From positions 1 to 39,635 of the forward strand of contig NZ_JOHY01000070.1 in NCBI RefSeq assembly GCF_000721495.1: a stretch of 39,635 nt of DNA, written 5' to 3'. Shown piece after piece: positions 23,993-32,427 of this stretch. The stretch comes from Streptomyces sp. NRRL F-5123 (GTDB lineage Bacteria; Actinomycetota; Actinomycetes; Streptomycetales; Streptomycetaceae). Every line of letters starts with the position of its first letter. Position 1 is the first letter of the stretch. The position numbers and the translations under genes are program-made. Under the pieces are notes generated by a model. The model was given only the letters and a program-made list of their open reading frames with translations. It had not been told where the DNA came from and searched no databases.

Positions 23993-24148
23993 GCTGCCGC
24001 CGGTGGGGGCTCTCGCACAAATGGGCGTGCCAGTGGGGGTGTGCGCGGGGCGCGCGGTTCCCCCGGCCGCTCCCTTCCGCGCCGTGTGAGGGGGCGCACA
24101 CGGCGGAGATCTCGTCAGTTTGACGAAATCGGGAGTAGCATCGCTTCC

Positions 24149-25471
24149 ATGAGCACAGCAGAGCTGGGACTGCCGGTGGACGTGCCGTCCACCGCGCTTT
24201 TCACCGACCGCTACGAGCTGACCATGCTGCAGGCGGCCCTGCGCAGCGGCGCGGCGCACCGCCGCTCGGTCTTCGAGGCCTTCACCCGGCGGCTGCCGGA
24301 AGGCCGCCGCTACGGCGTCGTCGCGGGCACCGGCCGGGTGCTCGACGCCGTCGAGAACTTCCGCTTCGACGCGCCCGTCCTGGACTTCCTGCGGCGCGAG
24401 CAGGTCGTCGACGACGACACCCTCGAATGGCTGGCCGGCTACCGCTTCAGCGGCGACATCTGGGGCTACCCCGAGGGCGAGGTCTACTTCCCCGGCTCGC
24501 CGATCCTGCGGGTCGAGGGCACCTTCGCCGAGGCCGTCGTCCTGGAGACGGTCGTCCTGTCGATCCTCAACCACGACTCCGCCATCGCGGCGGCCGCCTC
24601 CCGGATGGCCGTCGCCGCCGCCGGCCGCCCGCTCCTGGAGATGGGCGCCCGCCGCAGCCACGAGCTGGCCGCCGTCGCCGCCTCCCGCGCCGCGTACGTC
24701 GGCGGCTTCCGCACCAGCTCCAACCTCGCGGCGGGCTTCCGCTACGGCATCCCCACCGTCGGCACCAGCGCGCACGCCTTCACGCTGCTGCACGACACCG
24801 AACGCGACGCCTTCACCGCCCAGGTCGACTCCCTCGGCCGCGGCACCACACTGCTGGTCGACACCTACGACGTCGCCACCGCCGTCCGCGCCGCCGTCGA
24901 GATCGCCGGGCCCGAGCTGGGCGCGGTCCGCATCGACTCCGGCGACCTGCTGCTGCTCGCCCACCGGGTGCGGCAGCAGCTCGACGACCTCGGGGCGAAG
25001 AACACGAAGATCGTCGTGACCTCCGACCTCGACGAGTACGCCATCGCGTCGCTGGCCGCCGCGCCCGTCGACTCCTACGGGGTCGGCACCTCGCTGGTCA
25101 CCGGCAGCGGTCACCCGACGTGCTCCATGGTCTACAAGCTCGTCGCCCGCGCGGGCGACGACGGGGGGCCGCTCGTGCCCGTCGCGAAGAAGTCCATGGG
25201 CGGGAAGACCAGCATCGGCGGCCGCAAGTGGGCCGCGCGACGGGTGGACGGGGACGGGGTCGCTTCCGCCGAGGTGGTCGGCAGCGGGCCGATCCCCCCG
25301 GACCTGGCGGACCGCCAGCTGCTCGTGCCCCTCGTCCGGGGCGGGGACATCATCGGCCGCGAGCCCCTGGAGGCCGCCCGGCTGCGCCACATCGAGGCCC
25401 GGGCGGGCCTGCCGCTGTCCGCGACCCAGCTCTCGCGGGGCGAGCCCGTCCTCCCCACGGAGGTGCTGTAG
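24149..25471 (+). CDS. pncB: Nicotinate phosphoribosyltransferase
   Basis: 440 residues from ATG 24149. Family landmarks: [16 protein letters not shown] at the N-terminus, [50 protein letters not shown], the active-site histidine region [12 protein letters not shown], and AVRIDSGDL for phosphoribosyl binding. It joins nicotinate and PRPP to give nicotinate mononucleotide, using ATP, in the Preiss-Handler NAD pathway. GGGAG lies 13 bases upstream, rather far. A TAGCAT at 24136-24141 could be a -10 giving a leaderless start. pncA follows 170 bp later on the same strand. Confidence 0.95.
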   Translation: MSTAELGLPVDVPSTALFTDRYELTMLQAALRSGAAHRRSVFEAFTRRLPEGRRYGVVAGTGRVLDAVENFRFDAPVLDFLRREQVVDDDTLEWLAGYRFSGDIWGYPEGEVYFPGSPILRVEGTFAEAVVLETVVLSILNHDSAIAAAASRMAVAAAGRPLLEMGARRSHELAAVAASRAAYVGGFRTSSNLAAGFRYGIPTVGTSAHAFTLLHDTERDAFTAQVDSLGRGTTLLVDTYDVATAVRAAVEIAGPELGAVRIDSGDLLLLAHRVRQQLDDLGAKNTKIVVTSDLDEYAIASLAAAPVDSYGVGTSLVTGSGHPTCSMVYKLVARAGDDGGPLVPVAKKSMGGKTSIGGRKWAARRVDGDGVASAEVVGSGPIPPDLADRQLLVPLVRGGDIIGREPLEAARLRHIEARAGLPLSATQLSRGEPVLPTEVL

Positions 25472-25499
25472 CAACCGGGGCGCTGCCCCGGACCCGGGC

Positions 25500-25515
25500 T
25501 CCTTCGCGAAGGAGG
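25500..25515 (+). terminator. Palindromic hairpin after pncB
   Basis: CTCCTTCGCGAAGGAG is a perfect 16-bp palindrome (six-bp stem, CGCG loop), 28 bp beyond the pncB stop and just before a copy of the dispersed GCGTTTTCAGGGGCGCG repeat. Confidence 0.5.
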
Positions 25516-25556
25516 GCAAGCGTTTTCAGGGGCGCGTGGGGGCACCTCCCCAGGAG
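25516..25556. repeat. Dispersed repeat copy 1 (between pncB and pncA)
   Basis: Contains GGCAAGCGTTTTCAGGGGCG and GGGGGCACCTCCC, closely matching 33884-33894 and 33914-33945 in the gap upstream of the FAD-oxidase gene. The CACCTCCCAG-type motif is, from memory, a very common noncoding repeat in Streptomyces chromosomes. Confidence 0.7.
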
Positions 25557-25641
25557 GAAGGCCCCGCGGGTGCACCCCGTGAGAGGGTGCGGGAGAATCC
25601 TCACGCTCAGGCCGTATCCATCCATCCGCCGGAAGGGCACT

Positions 25642-26217
25642 ATGCACCGCGCACTCATCGTCGTCGACGTGCAGAACGACTTCTGCGAGGGAGGCAGCCT
25701 CGCCGTTGCCGGCGGGGCGGACGTGGCCGCCGGGGTCACGGATCTGATCGGGGAGTCCGCCGGGAGCTACCGGCACGTCGTGGCGACCCGGGACCACCAC
25801 ATCGACCCGGGGGACCACTTCTCGGAACACCCGGACTTCGTGACGTCCTGGCCCGTGCACTGCGTGGCGGGGACGGAGGGGGTCGGGTTCCACCCGAACT
25901 TCGCGCCCGCGGTGGCGTCGGGGGCGGTCGACGCGGTCTTCGACAAGGGCGCGTACGCCGCCGCGTACAGCGGTTTCGAGGGGCAGGACGAGAACGGCAC
26001 GAGCCTTGCGGACTGGCTGCGGGCGCGGGAGGTCGCCGAGGTGGACGTCGTGGGGATCGCGACCGACCACTGCGTGCGGGCCACCGCGCTGGACGCGGCG
26101 CGCGCGGGGTTCGGGGCCCGGGTGCTGCTGCGGCTGACCGCGGGGGTGGCGCCGGAGACCGTCGAGCGGGCGCTGGGCGAGCTGCGCGGCGCGGGCGTGG
26201 AGCTCGTGGAGGCGTGA
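25642..26217 (+). CDS. pncA: Nicotinamidase (isochorismatase family)
   Basis: 191 residues from ATG 25642, with GGAAGGG about five bases upstream. Catalytic triad of PncA enzymes: D9 in IVVDVQNDF, K102 in FDKGAYAAAYSGF and C144 in ATDHCVRATA. The metal-site residues are in TRDHHIDPGDHF and WPVHCVAGT. It hydrolyses nicotinamide to nicotinate, which PncB encoded just upstream then uses. It ends 3 bp from the stop of the convergent hypothetical gene. Confidence 0.94.
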   Translation: MHRALIVVDVQNDFCEGGSLAVAGGADVAAGVTDLIGESAGSYRHVVATRDHHIDPGDHFSEHPDFVTSWPVHCVAGTEGVGFHPNFAPAVASGAVDAVFDKGAYAAAYSGFEGQDENGTSLADWLRAREVAEVDVVGIATDHCVRATALDAARAGFGARVLLRLTAGVAPETVERALGELRGAGVELVEA

Positions 26218-26220
26218 GCC

Positions 26221-26523
26221 TCAGACGCGGTTGAGCGCCGATATCGGGTGCCAGGGGTCGGACGTCCTGGCGCGGTAGTCGCGCCAGACCAGGCCGTCCG
26301 GGTGGTGCAGGACCGCGCTGATCTCGTCCGGCGTGGGCGGCTCGGCGTTGCCGGAGATGCGGGCGCCGCGGAAGCCGAGGTTGCTGAGCCGGGTCAGGGC
26401 GCGCTGCCGGTTGAGCGCGTGCACGACCACGCGTATCCGGTGCGCCGGGTCGGCAGGGTGCGTCAGCGCGAGCGCCACGACCACCGTGCCGCTCGGCAGC
26501 TTGCTGAAGCCTCCGACCGCCAT
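26221..26523 (-). CDS. Conserved-looking hypothetical protein
   Basis: 100 residues from ATG 26523 (MAVGGFSKLPSGTVVVALAL). The frame stays open up to 26595, but that longer version would run through the perfect 15-bp hairpin at 26539-26576, so the inner ATG is preferred. Beta-rich start, then IRVVVHALNRQRALTRLSNLGFRGARISGNAEPPTPDEISAVLHHPDGLVWRD. I do not recognise a family with certainty. No signal peptide or membrane segment. It lies downstream of the M6 protease gene on the same strand, beyond its terminator, and is convergent with pncA. Confidence 0.65.
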   Translation of the reverse strand: MAVGGFSKLPSGTVVVALALTHPADPAHRIRVVVHALNRQRALTRLSNLGFRGARISGNAEPPTPDEISAVLHHPDGLVWRDYRARTSDPWHPISALNRV

Positions 26524-26538
26524 GGTCACATCGTGCGC

Positions 26539-26576
26539 CGTTCGGCCGCCGTCCACCAGCAGACGGCGGCCGAACG
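26539..26576 (-). terminator. Perfect 15-bp terminator after M6 protease gene
   Basis: Positions 26539-26553 and 26562-26576 pair perfectly around an 8-base loop, 35 bp beyond the protease stop (26612). A smaller hairpin, ACCCCG-TTA-CGGGGT (26598-26612), reaches into the stop codon itself. Confidence 0.8.
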
Positions 26577-26611
26577 CAACGTCACCGCAGGTCAAACACC
26601 CCGTTACGGGG

Positions 26612-29044
26612 TCAGCGGTGTGCCGGGCCGACCTGCACCGTCATGGTGCTGCCGTCCAGCGGCTGGGACAGGATGGAGATGCGCGTGTTGGTGTCGGGCA
26701 CCTGCACGCTGCCGTACGGGTTGCTCGCGTCGTAGTAGCTGCCGTAGTGGTCGTCGAAGACCGGCGCCCCGGGCTTGGCCTTGACCTTGGTCTCGACCCC
26801 GTTGCTGTGCAGGGTGAGGCCCTTGGTCGGGTACAGGCTGAACGTCGAGTCGTAGGCCTGGATGCGGTTGCGCATGAGCGAGCCGTCCGACCACTTCTCG
26901 GCCTTGGCGTGCGCGTCGACCGGCAGTATCTCGCCCGAGCCGGGGTGCAGGCCGACGTCGTTGCTGGCCTGCGAGGTGTCCCACAGCCAGATGAGCAGCC
27001 CGTTCTGGTACGGGAAGTGCTCGGCCTTCTGCGGGGCGGTGTTCAGCCAGCCGAAGTTGTACGGGCCGGTCTGGAGCGTCCGGTCGAAGGAGACGTACTG
27101 CCGGTTCTCCGCTATGTAGAACTCGGGGTAGTCGTCGGTGAAGGACGCGCCGATGCGGGTGAAGCCCTTCGCCGTCCAGCCGTTGTCGTCGCCCTCGGCG
27201 CCGTCGCTGAAGACCGCCGAGCCGTCCGCGGTGACGCTGATCGCGTCGGCGGTGAAGCCCTGCTGGGCGACGCCGCCGTCGGTCAGGTAGCGGAAGCGCA
27301 GCTGGATCTGCTGCCCGGCGTAGGCGTCGAGCGGGAAGGACAGGTCCTCGTACGCTCCGCTGGTGCCGGTCAGCGCCGGGTAGCCGCCGCCGTCACGGGG
27401 CAGCGCCTTGCCGTTCGCGGTGCCGTCGACCGGGGTCCAGTTGGCGCCGCCGTCCGTGGAGACCTCGGTGTAGAGGTAGTCGTAGTTCTCCTCGATGTCC
27501 CACCAGCCCTTGAGGGTGAGGGACGCGGACGTCCTGCCCGTGAGGTCCACCGAGCGGGTCAGCGTGTTGGACAGGTCGTCACCGCTGCCCGACCACCACT
27601 GCTTGCCGCCCTCGGCCGGCTGGGTGACGGTCGTGGTCACCGTCTTGTCCGGGAGGGTGACGATCAGCGCCTGCTTGTCCTTGGTGTTGTACTCGGCGAC
27701 GCCCAGCTTGGTGGTGGAGCGCGTCGCGGCCTCGGCCGTGCCGTAGTTGAGCCAGCCCAGCTGGAGCTTGTCCCAGGCGTTCATGTCGTCGGGGCGGTCG
27801 CCGATCGAGTCGCCGCCCGTGCCGAGCCAGGAGCCGGACGACATGAGCGTCCAGAAGGCGGTGCTGTTCTCGCCGATGTACGTGGTGTCGTACTCGTCGG
27901 GGAGGCCGAGGTCGTGGCCGTACTCGTGGGCGAAGACGCCGAGGCCGCCGTTCTCCGGCTGCAGGGTGTAGTCGCCGACCCAGATGCCGGTGTCGCCGAT
28001 CTGGGTGCCGCCCGCGCGGTTGTCCGCCGGGCCGGTGCGGCCGACGTCGTTGCCGTACGCGTACCAGCGGTGCGCCCACAGCGCGTCGGTGGCCTGCGCG
28101 CCGCCGCCGCCGGACTCGTCGACACCGGCGTGCACGATCTGGAAGTGGTCGATGTAGCCGTCGGGCTCGTTGAAGTTGCCGTCGCCGTCGTAGTCGTAGC
28201 GGTCCCACTGGTCGTACTGCGCCAGGTCCGCCTTGATCTGCGCGGCGGTGCGGCCCTGCGCCTTCTGGTCCGCGACGTACGCGGTCGTCGCGTCGCGGAT
28301 CAGGTCCCAGGCACTGGAACAGATGGTGCTGCCGCAGTAGTTGGAGCCGTAGCGGGCCTCGTTCCAGGGCACCTTGACCCAGGCGGAGACCTCGCCGTCC
28401 ACGGAGTAGCGGCCCGAGGACTGGCGCTCGTAGTAGGTGGCGAGCGAGTCCTTGCCGGCGGCGTGGCTGAAGTAGAGGTCCTGGAAGTGCTGCTGGTCGT
28501 AGTCGGCCTGCCAGGCGGTGCTGGTGTCCGTGGAGCGGTCCGGCTGGGCGATCTCGTTGTGCGCGGGGCCCGGGTCGCCGCCGTACTTGGTGACGGGCGG
28601 CTCGGGGCCGTCGGGGCCGTCCGGGTCGTAGGTGGAGGTGCTGTCCACCTGGTCGCCGAACTCCGCCAGGATGGTGAAGATCTTGTCGGTCTTCTCCCGG
28701 CCCAGCTCGACGTACTTGCTCTTGCCCTTGCCGCCCTTCGCGCTCTTGCCGCCGCCGAGGTCGACGACGTTCGAGCCGCCGATCTGCTGCACGGTGGCCT
28801 GGCCCGCGACGACCTGCTGGAGCGCGGCGGACCGCTCGGCGTCCTGCTGCTCGCTGAAGGGGCCCGGCAGGTCGTGGGACTGGTTGCCCGCCGGGTCGTG
28901 GGACGAAGCCGCCGGCACGCCCGCGGGCGCACTCCCCCGGTCCGTCCCGGCGGCGCCCGCCGCGGTCGCGGTGGGCAGCACCCCCAGAACGGCGATGGCC
29001 AGGGACAGCGCGGCGGTGTGGGTGATCCTCCGCTGAATCTTCAA
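26612..29044 (-). CDS. Secreted M6-family (immune inhibitor A-like) metalloprotease
   Basis: 810 residues from TTG 29044, chosen because GGGGAGG lies ten bases upstream and the product then begins MKIQRRITHTAALSLAIAVL, a proper signal peptide with likely cleavage around residue 33. A propeptide-like region (about 34-120) is followed by the M6 catalytic domain. The zinc motif HEYGHDLGLPDEYD is at about residues 373-386, in a segment with many Tyr, Asp and Trp. The C-terminal half has beta-sandwich, immune-inhibitor-A-like segments (LTLKGWWDIEENYDYLYTEVSTDGGANW). It is an extracellular zinc endopeptidase. It ends at a strong terminator. Confidence 0.88.
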   Translation of the reverse strand: MKIQRRITHTAALSLAIAVLGVLPTATAAGAAGTDRGSAPAGVPAASSHDPAGNQSHDLPGPFSEQQDAERSAALQQVVAGQATVQQIGGSNVVDLGGGKSAKGGKGKSKYVELGREKTDKIFTILAEFGDQVDSTSTYDPDGPDGPEPPVTKYGGDPGPAHNEIAQPDRSTDTSTAWQADYDQQHFQDLYFSHAAGKDSLATYYERQSSGRYSVDGEVSAWVKVPWNEARYGSNYCGSTICSSAWDLIRDATTAYVADQKAQGRTAAQIKADLAQYDQWDRYDYDGDGNFNEPDGYIDHFQIVHAGVDESGGGGAQATDALWAHRWYAYGNDVGRTGPADNRAGGTQIGDTGIWVGDYTLQPENGGLGVFAHEYGHDLGLPDEYDTTYIGENSTAFWTLMSSGSWLGTGGDSIGDRPDDMNAWDKLQLGWLNYGTAEAATRSTTKLGVAEYNTKDKQALIVTLPDKTVTTTVTQPAEGGKQWWSGSGDDLSNTLTRSVDLTGRTSASLTLKGWWDIEENYDYLYTEVSTDGGANWTPVDGTANGKALPRDGGGYPALTGTSGAYEDLSFPLDAYAGQQIQLRFRYLTDGGVAQQGFTADAISVTADGSAVFSDGAEGDDNGWTAKGFTRIGASFTDDYPEFYIAENRQYVSFDRTLQTGPYNFGWLNTAPQKAEHFPYQNGLLIWLWDTSQASNDVGLHPGSGEILPVDAHAKAEKWSDGSLMRNRIQAYDSTFSLYPTKGLTLHSNGVETKVKAKPGAPVFDDHYGSYYDASNPYGSVQVPDTNTRISILSQPLDGSTMTVQVGPAHR

Positions 29045-29412
29045 GATTAATTGACCTCCCCTTGGGAAAGGCCATTGCATCGGAGTGCCGGAGGAAAAAA
29101 CAGACCTTGACTTGAGCATGGCACGACAGTACGTTTACCGGTTCCACGGCACCGCTGAGCGGACGTCAGTGCCCGCGGACTCCCGCACCGGGTGCGGATC
29201 GTGACGCTCCCTCCGGCCGCCGCACCTGCGGCCGCGCCCCCTTCCCGCTCCGCACCTCGCACGGCATCGGACGCGCGTGCGACCCCGTGCGCCCCCTCGT
29301 GCACCGCGCCGACGGTTAGGTTGTGCTTACCGGGTGGCGACCCCGGGCATGCCGAACACGAGCCACCCGTCAGCGTGCCCCCGCTTCGACGTACCCGAGG
29401 ACGGTCCTTCCG
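29045..29412. other. Divergent intergenic region, M6 protease / small membrane protein
   Basis: 368 bp that should contain promoters for both divergent genes. It has unusually AT-rich patches for this genome next to the protease start (around 29038-29055) and near 29095-29140. I found no convincing -35/-10 pair, and no gene or clear repeat. Confidence 0.4.
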
Positions 29413-29712
29413 ATGCCACGTCCGACGACCGCGCAACTCGCCTACGGTTCCCTCACCGTCGTCCTGTCCACCTTCGCGGCGCTGCTGCTGTCCGACGTAC
29501 GCTCCGGCGCCGCCGTCGTCGCCGTTGCCACCGCCGGGCTGCTGCTCGGCCTGCTCGTCGCCGTCGCCGTCACCGTGCCCGCCGTGGCCCGCCGCCGTGC
29601 CGCCGCCGAGCGCACGGCGCCCCTCCGGCCCGCCCCCGTGCCGCTGCCCCGCTCCCGGGTGGCCGGCGGCGCGGAGCCCCAGCGGGTCGGCGAGCACAGC
29701 CTGCGGCGCTGA
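29413..29712 (+). CDS. Small membrane protein, two predicted helices
   Basis: 99 residues from ATG 29413. Two hydrophobic stretches, AQLAYGSLTVVLSTFAALLLS (about 7-27) and AAVVAVATAGLLLGLLVAVAVTVPAVA (about 33-59), are followed by a basic Pro/Arg-rich tail (RRRAAAERTAPLRPAPVPLPRSR). The length and layout are those of a small integral membrane protein. I do not recognise the family. It stands alone on the plus strand between the protease and RDD genes. Confidence 0.65.
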   Translation: MPRPTTAQLAYGSLTVVLSTFAALLLSDVRSGAAVVAVATAGLLLGLLVAVAVTVPAVARRRAAAERTAPLRPAPVPLPRSRVAGGAEPQRVGEHSLRR

Positions 29713-29715
29713 GAT

Positions 29716-29736
29716 CCGGGGCGCCGCCGCCCCCGG
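29716..29736. terminator. Candidate convergent terminator
   Basis: CCGGGG and CCCCGG flank a 9-base loop between the small membrane protein gene (ends 29712) and the RDD gene (ends 29751). Confidence 0.4.
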
Positions 29737-29750
29737 CACCCGGCGCCACC

Positions 29751-30359
29751 TCAGAGGGCGGTCACGACCACGGTCCTGGCCGCCTTCTCGTGCAGCCCCT
29801 GCTTGTACGGCTTGTCGAACACCACGGTGATCCCGATCAGCAGGAACCAGAAGCAGCTGCAGCAGAACGCCGGCAGCCACAGCACGGCGGCACGCACCGC
29901 CGACGCGTTCGCGTTCGGCACGCTGCCGTCGGAGAGCATCGCGGCCCGCAGGCCCATCAGCTTCTTGCCCACCGTCTGGCCGGTGGACTTCGTCATGTAC
30001 CACTCGTAGAAGAAGCCGAGCCCGGCCGTGAAGACGCCGCCGATCGCGGAGCGGCCGTAGCTGAAGTCGCTGCCGTTGACGCCGCCCGCCGCCCAGTCCA
30101 GCAGGCCCGCGGGGATCAGCACGATGACGATGTCGATGACGCGGGCGATGACGCGCTTGCCCGAGTCGGCGAGCGGCGGCATCCCCGGCAGCGGCTCGGG
30201 CCCCCCGCCGCGCCCGCCGCCGTACCCCGGCGGGGGGTTGTCGTACGGGTTGCCTCCCCCGGGCGGAGGGTTCCCGTACGGATCGCCTCCCCCGGGCGGA
30301 GGGTTCCCGTACGGATTGCCGGGGGGCGGCTGGGCGGGCGGCGGCTGATCACTGCTCAT
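29751..30359 (-). CDS. RDD-family membrane protein with proline-rich repeat N-terminus
   Basis: 202 residues. The first ~60 consist of PPPG-GNPYGN-type repeats encoded by a 33-bp DNA tandem repeat. The RDD domain follows: GKRVIARVIDIVIVLIPAGLLDW (first helix with the R...D pattern), FTAGLGFFYEWYMTKSTGQTVGKKLMGLRAAM (second helix and signature), and a third helix with LPAFCCSCFWFLLIGITVVF before FDKPYKQGLHEKAARTVVV. The full domain is present, which makes it a useful comparison for the truncated paralogue next door. RDD proteins are thought to be transport-related in some bacteria; function here is unknown. Confidence 0.85.
   Translation of the reverse strand: MSSDQPPPAQPPPGNPYGNPPPGGGDPYGNPPPGGGNPYDNPPPGYGGGRGGGPEPLPGMPPLADSGKRVIARVIDIVIVLIPAGLLDWAAGGVNGSDFSYGRSAIGGVFTAGLGFFYEWYMTKSTGQTVGKKLMGLRAAMLSDGSVPNANASAVRAAVLWLPAFCCSCFWFLLIGITVVFDKPYKQGLHEKAARTVVVTAL
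30238..30329. repeat. 33-bp tandem repeat inside the RDD gene
   Basis: Units at 30238-30270 and 30271-30303 differ at a few bases, and a third partial unit follows (30304-30329). Each encodes one proline/glycine-rich 11-residue block, so copy-number changes keep the frame. Confidence 0.8.
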
Positions 30360-30434
30360 GACCCGAGTGAATCCCGCGAGCTGACGGTACGCCCGCCGCC
30401 AAGATCCATCCGGGGGACCCCTGCGCGCCGGCGC

Positions 30435-31646
30435 TCACCCGCAGGGGTCGGTGCGGCTGGTGCTGTGACCGGGAGGGTTTGCCGGTAGCTTGCGGCGTCC
30501 GGTGCGGTGCGTCGCAAGGCGCCGGATCGGCCTCGTAGTGGGCCTACTCGGTAAGCTCGGAGGGAGCTGGCCCTCGATGTCGAGAACCTTCAGACCCATC
30601 AGCTTCTTGCCGAGCGTGCGGCCCCACCGGGCGGTGGGCAGCACTTCGAGAAGCACCCCCGCGAGCAGCGCGACCAGCAGGATCGCGCCCGCCTCCGCAC
30701 CGGTCGTGGTGTCGAGGAGCCACACCCGGACCGTCTCCCCGGTGAGCTTGGCCGCGTCCACCTTGTCCTTGGCGTGGTGGTACGCCGCCGAGCCCAGCGG
30801 CACCGCAGCCACCCCGGCCACGGCCGCGAAGAGCACGGTGTCGACGAGCCGCGCGGTGAAGCGGCGCCACAGGCCGCCGGGGCGGTCGTGGCCGCGGGCG
30901 GAGGCGAAGGGGTCGGCGGCGACGGGCCGCCACGGCACCGCGGCACCGCCGTCCCGGGCGAGTTCCTGGACCTGCTCCGCCCAGGGCGCCGGGCTCTGCT
31001 GCGGCATCGCGGGCGGCGCGGCAGCACCGCGGCTCGGCGTGCCGGGCGCCGGCGGCCCGACGGGCGAGGGCGTCGTCCAGGAGGGCTGCGCGGGCGCCTG
31101 CGGCTGCGGCACCATCGGCCGCGGCCCGCCCCGCCCGTCCGGTGCGCCCCAGGAGATCGGCGGCAGGTCACCGCCCGGCGGGTTCGCGGCCGGCACCGGC
31201 CACACCGGCGGGGCGGGCGCGGGGCCCTGTGCGGCCGCGGCCGCCGGGGGCCGGGACGCCGTAGGGTCGGGCCACACCGGGTCCCCGGCGGAGGAAGCGG
31301 AAGGCACTGAGGGAGCAGAGGGGGCGAAGGGCGCCGAGGGAGCAGGGGGAGCGGAAGGGCCCGGTTCCGGCTCGCCCTGGACGGCGGCGGGCGCGGTCGG
31401 GTCGGCGTCCAGGAAGACGGGACCGGACTCGTCCAGCGCGGGCCCGGCAGGCGCTGCCGGAGTGACGGGGGCGGCCGGCGCGGCGGAAGCGGGCGCGGGG
31501 CGGCTCGTACCCGGCACCCATCCTGTGCCGTTCCAGTACCGGATGTAGTTCGGAATCGACGGGTCCGGGTAGTAGCCCGGCGCCGGCGAGCCACCGGCCC
31601 CGGCCGCGCCGGATGGACCGGAAGGACCAGAAGGGGGAGCGCTCAT
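30435..31646 (-). CDS. DUF2510 + RDD-family protein, RDD domain truncated at C-terminus
   Basis: 403 residues. An N-terminal DUF2510-like motif (PGYYPDPSIPNYIRYWNGTGWVPGTSRP) is followed by a ~200-residue Pro/Ala-rich linker, then an RDD domain: WRRFTARLVDTVLFAAVAGVAAV, AGAILLVALLAGVLLEVLPTARWGRTLGKKLMGLKVLD. After KVLDIEGQ the family's third helix and final FDKP...HDKAA block are missing. Instead the frame ends in a hydrophilic, arginine-rich ~40-residue tail. The DNA there (about 30435-30560) resembles a repeat-like element, so I read this as a 3'-truncated gene whose function may be lost or altered. No frameshifted remainder was found in the other two frames. Confidence 0.75.
   Translation of the reverse strand: MSAPPSGPSGPSGAAGAGGSPAPGYYPDPSIPNYIRYWNGTGWVPGTSRPAPASAAPAAPVTPAAPAGPALDESGPVFLDADPTAPAAVQGEPEPGPSAPPAPSAPFAPSAPSVPSASSAGDPVWPDPTASRPPAAAAAQGPAPAPPVWPVPAANPPGGDLPPISWGAPDGRGGPRPMVPQPQAPAQPSWTTPSPVGPPAPGTPSRGAAAPPAMPQQSPAPWAEQVQELARDGGAAVPWRPVAADPFASARGHDRPGGLWRRFTARLVDTVLFAAVAGVAAVPLGSAAYHHAKDKVDAAKLTGETVRVWLLDTTTGAEAGAILLVALLAGVLLEVLPTARWGRTLGKKLMGLKVLDIEGQLPPSLPSRPTTRPIRRLATHRTGRRKLPANPPGHSTSRTDPCG
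30500..30555. repeat. Repeat-like element at the 3' end of the truncated RDD gene
   Basis: Contains GGTGCGTCGCAAGGCG, similar to GGTGCGTGCGATTGCAAGGCG at the right edge of the window (about 39595-39615). I recall both as fragments of noncoding repeats in Streptomyces genomes, but this is memory, not a search. Confidence 0.4.
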
Positions 31647-31719
31647 GGGTCACAGCTTCCGTATCTGCTCGGCCAGGGGATACAGCTTCCAGACATACCA
31701 GACCCGGGGGGCCGTTGCG

Positions 31720-31771
31720 CCCGCGCCACCGCGCGCCACCCCGTCCTTACCCGCCCGCGCCACCGCGCGCC
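31720..31771. repeat. Duplicated 18-bp motif upstream of the SsgA-like gene
   Basis: CCCGCGCCACCGCGCGCC occurs at 31720-31737 and again at 31754-31771 in the 261-bp divergent region between the truncated RDD gene and the SsgA-like gene. It could be paired binding sites or chance duplication. Confidence 0.5.
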
Positions 31772-31907
31772 CCCTCTTCGGTAATTTTGAACCGAAACCC
31801 GAGAAGTCGCGTAATGGTGAGGGAGGCACGCGCTCTCTCCAGGTGCTGGCCCCGATCGCGACACCCGCCAACTGGGGCCACCGCGCCAAGGAAAGGACGT
31901 CGACTCG

Positions 31908-32390
31908 ATGCACACCGTGGTGGAACGCGAACTCGAAATGCAGTTGGTGCTGTCGCCCGAGCGCAGCATCCCCGTGCCGGCCCGGCTGGTCTACCGCACG
32001 AACGACCCGTTCGCCGTGCACGTCACCTTCCATGTGGGCTCCGACCTGCCCGTCAACTGGACCTTCGCCCGCGAGCTGATCGTGGAGGGCGTCTTCCGCC
32101 CCTGCGGGCACGGCGACGTGCGGATCTGGCCGACGAAGGTGGGCGGCCGCAGCGTGCTGTGCATGGCGCTCAGCTCGCCCGACGGCGAGGCGCTGCTGGA
32201 GGCGCCGTCGTCACCCGTCGCCGCGTGGCTGGAGCGCACCCTGCGCGCGGTGCCGCCGGGCACGGAGCACGAGCAACTGGGCATGGACGACGGCCTGGAG
32301 CGGCTGCTCGCGCCCGCCGCCGGCGACGACCTGTGGCTGCGCGACCCGTGGAAGGACTCCTCGGACGACACCCCCGACGCGGGTGCCTGA
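31908..32390 (+). CDS. ssgG: SsgA-like sporulation and cell-division protein (SALP)
   Basis: 160 residues from ATG 31908, with GGAAAGGA about ten bases upstream. The SALP family is obvious: ELEMQLVLSPERSIPVPARLVYRTNDPFAVHVTFHVGSDLPVNWTFARELIVEGVFRPCGHGDVRIWP and LCMALSSPDGEALLEAPSSPVAAWLERT, then VPPGTEH. These small actinomycete proteins help place septa and control peptidoglycan work during sporulation. It is longer than SsgB (~137 residues). The symbol ssgG rests on my recollection that the SALP at this chromosomal place in S. coelicolor is SsgG, so the family is certain and the paralogue only likely. Confidence 0.85.
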   Translation: MHTVVERELEMQLVLSPERSIPVPARLVYRTNDPFAVHVTFHVGSDLPVNWTFARELIVEGVFRPCGHGDVRIWPTKVGGRSVLCMALSSPDGEALLEAPSSPVAAWLERTLRAVPPGTEHEQLGMDDGLERLLAPAAGDDLWLRDPWKDSSDDTPDAGA

Positions 32391-32427
32391 CGCGGACCCC
32401 CCGGGAGACCTCCGCCAGGAGCGGGCG

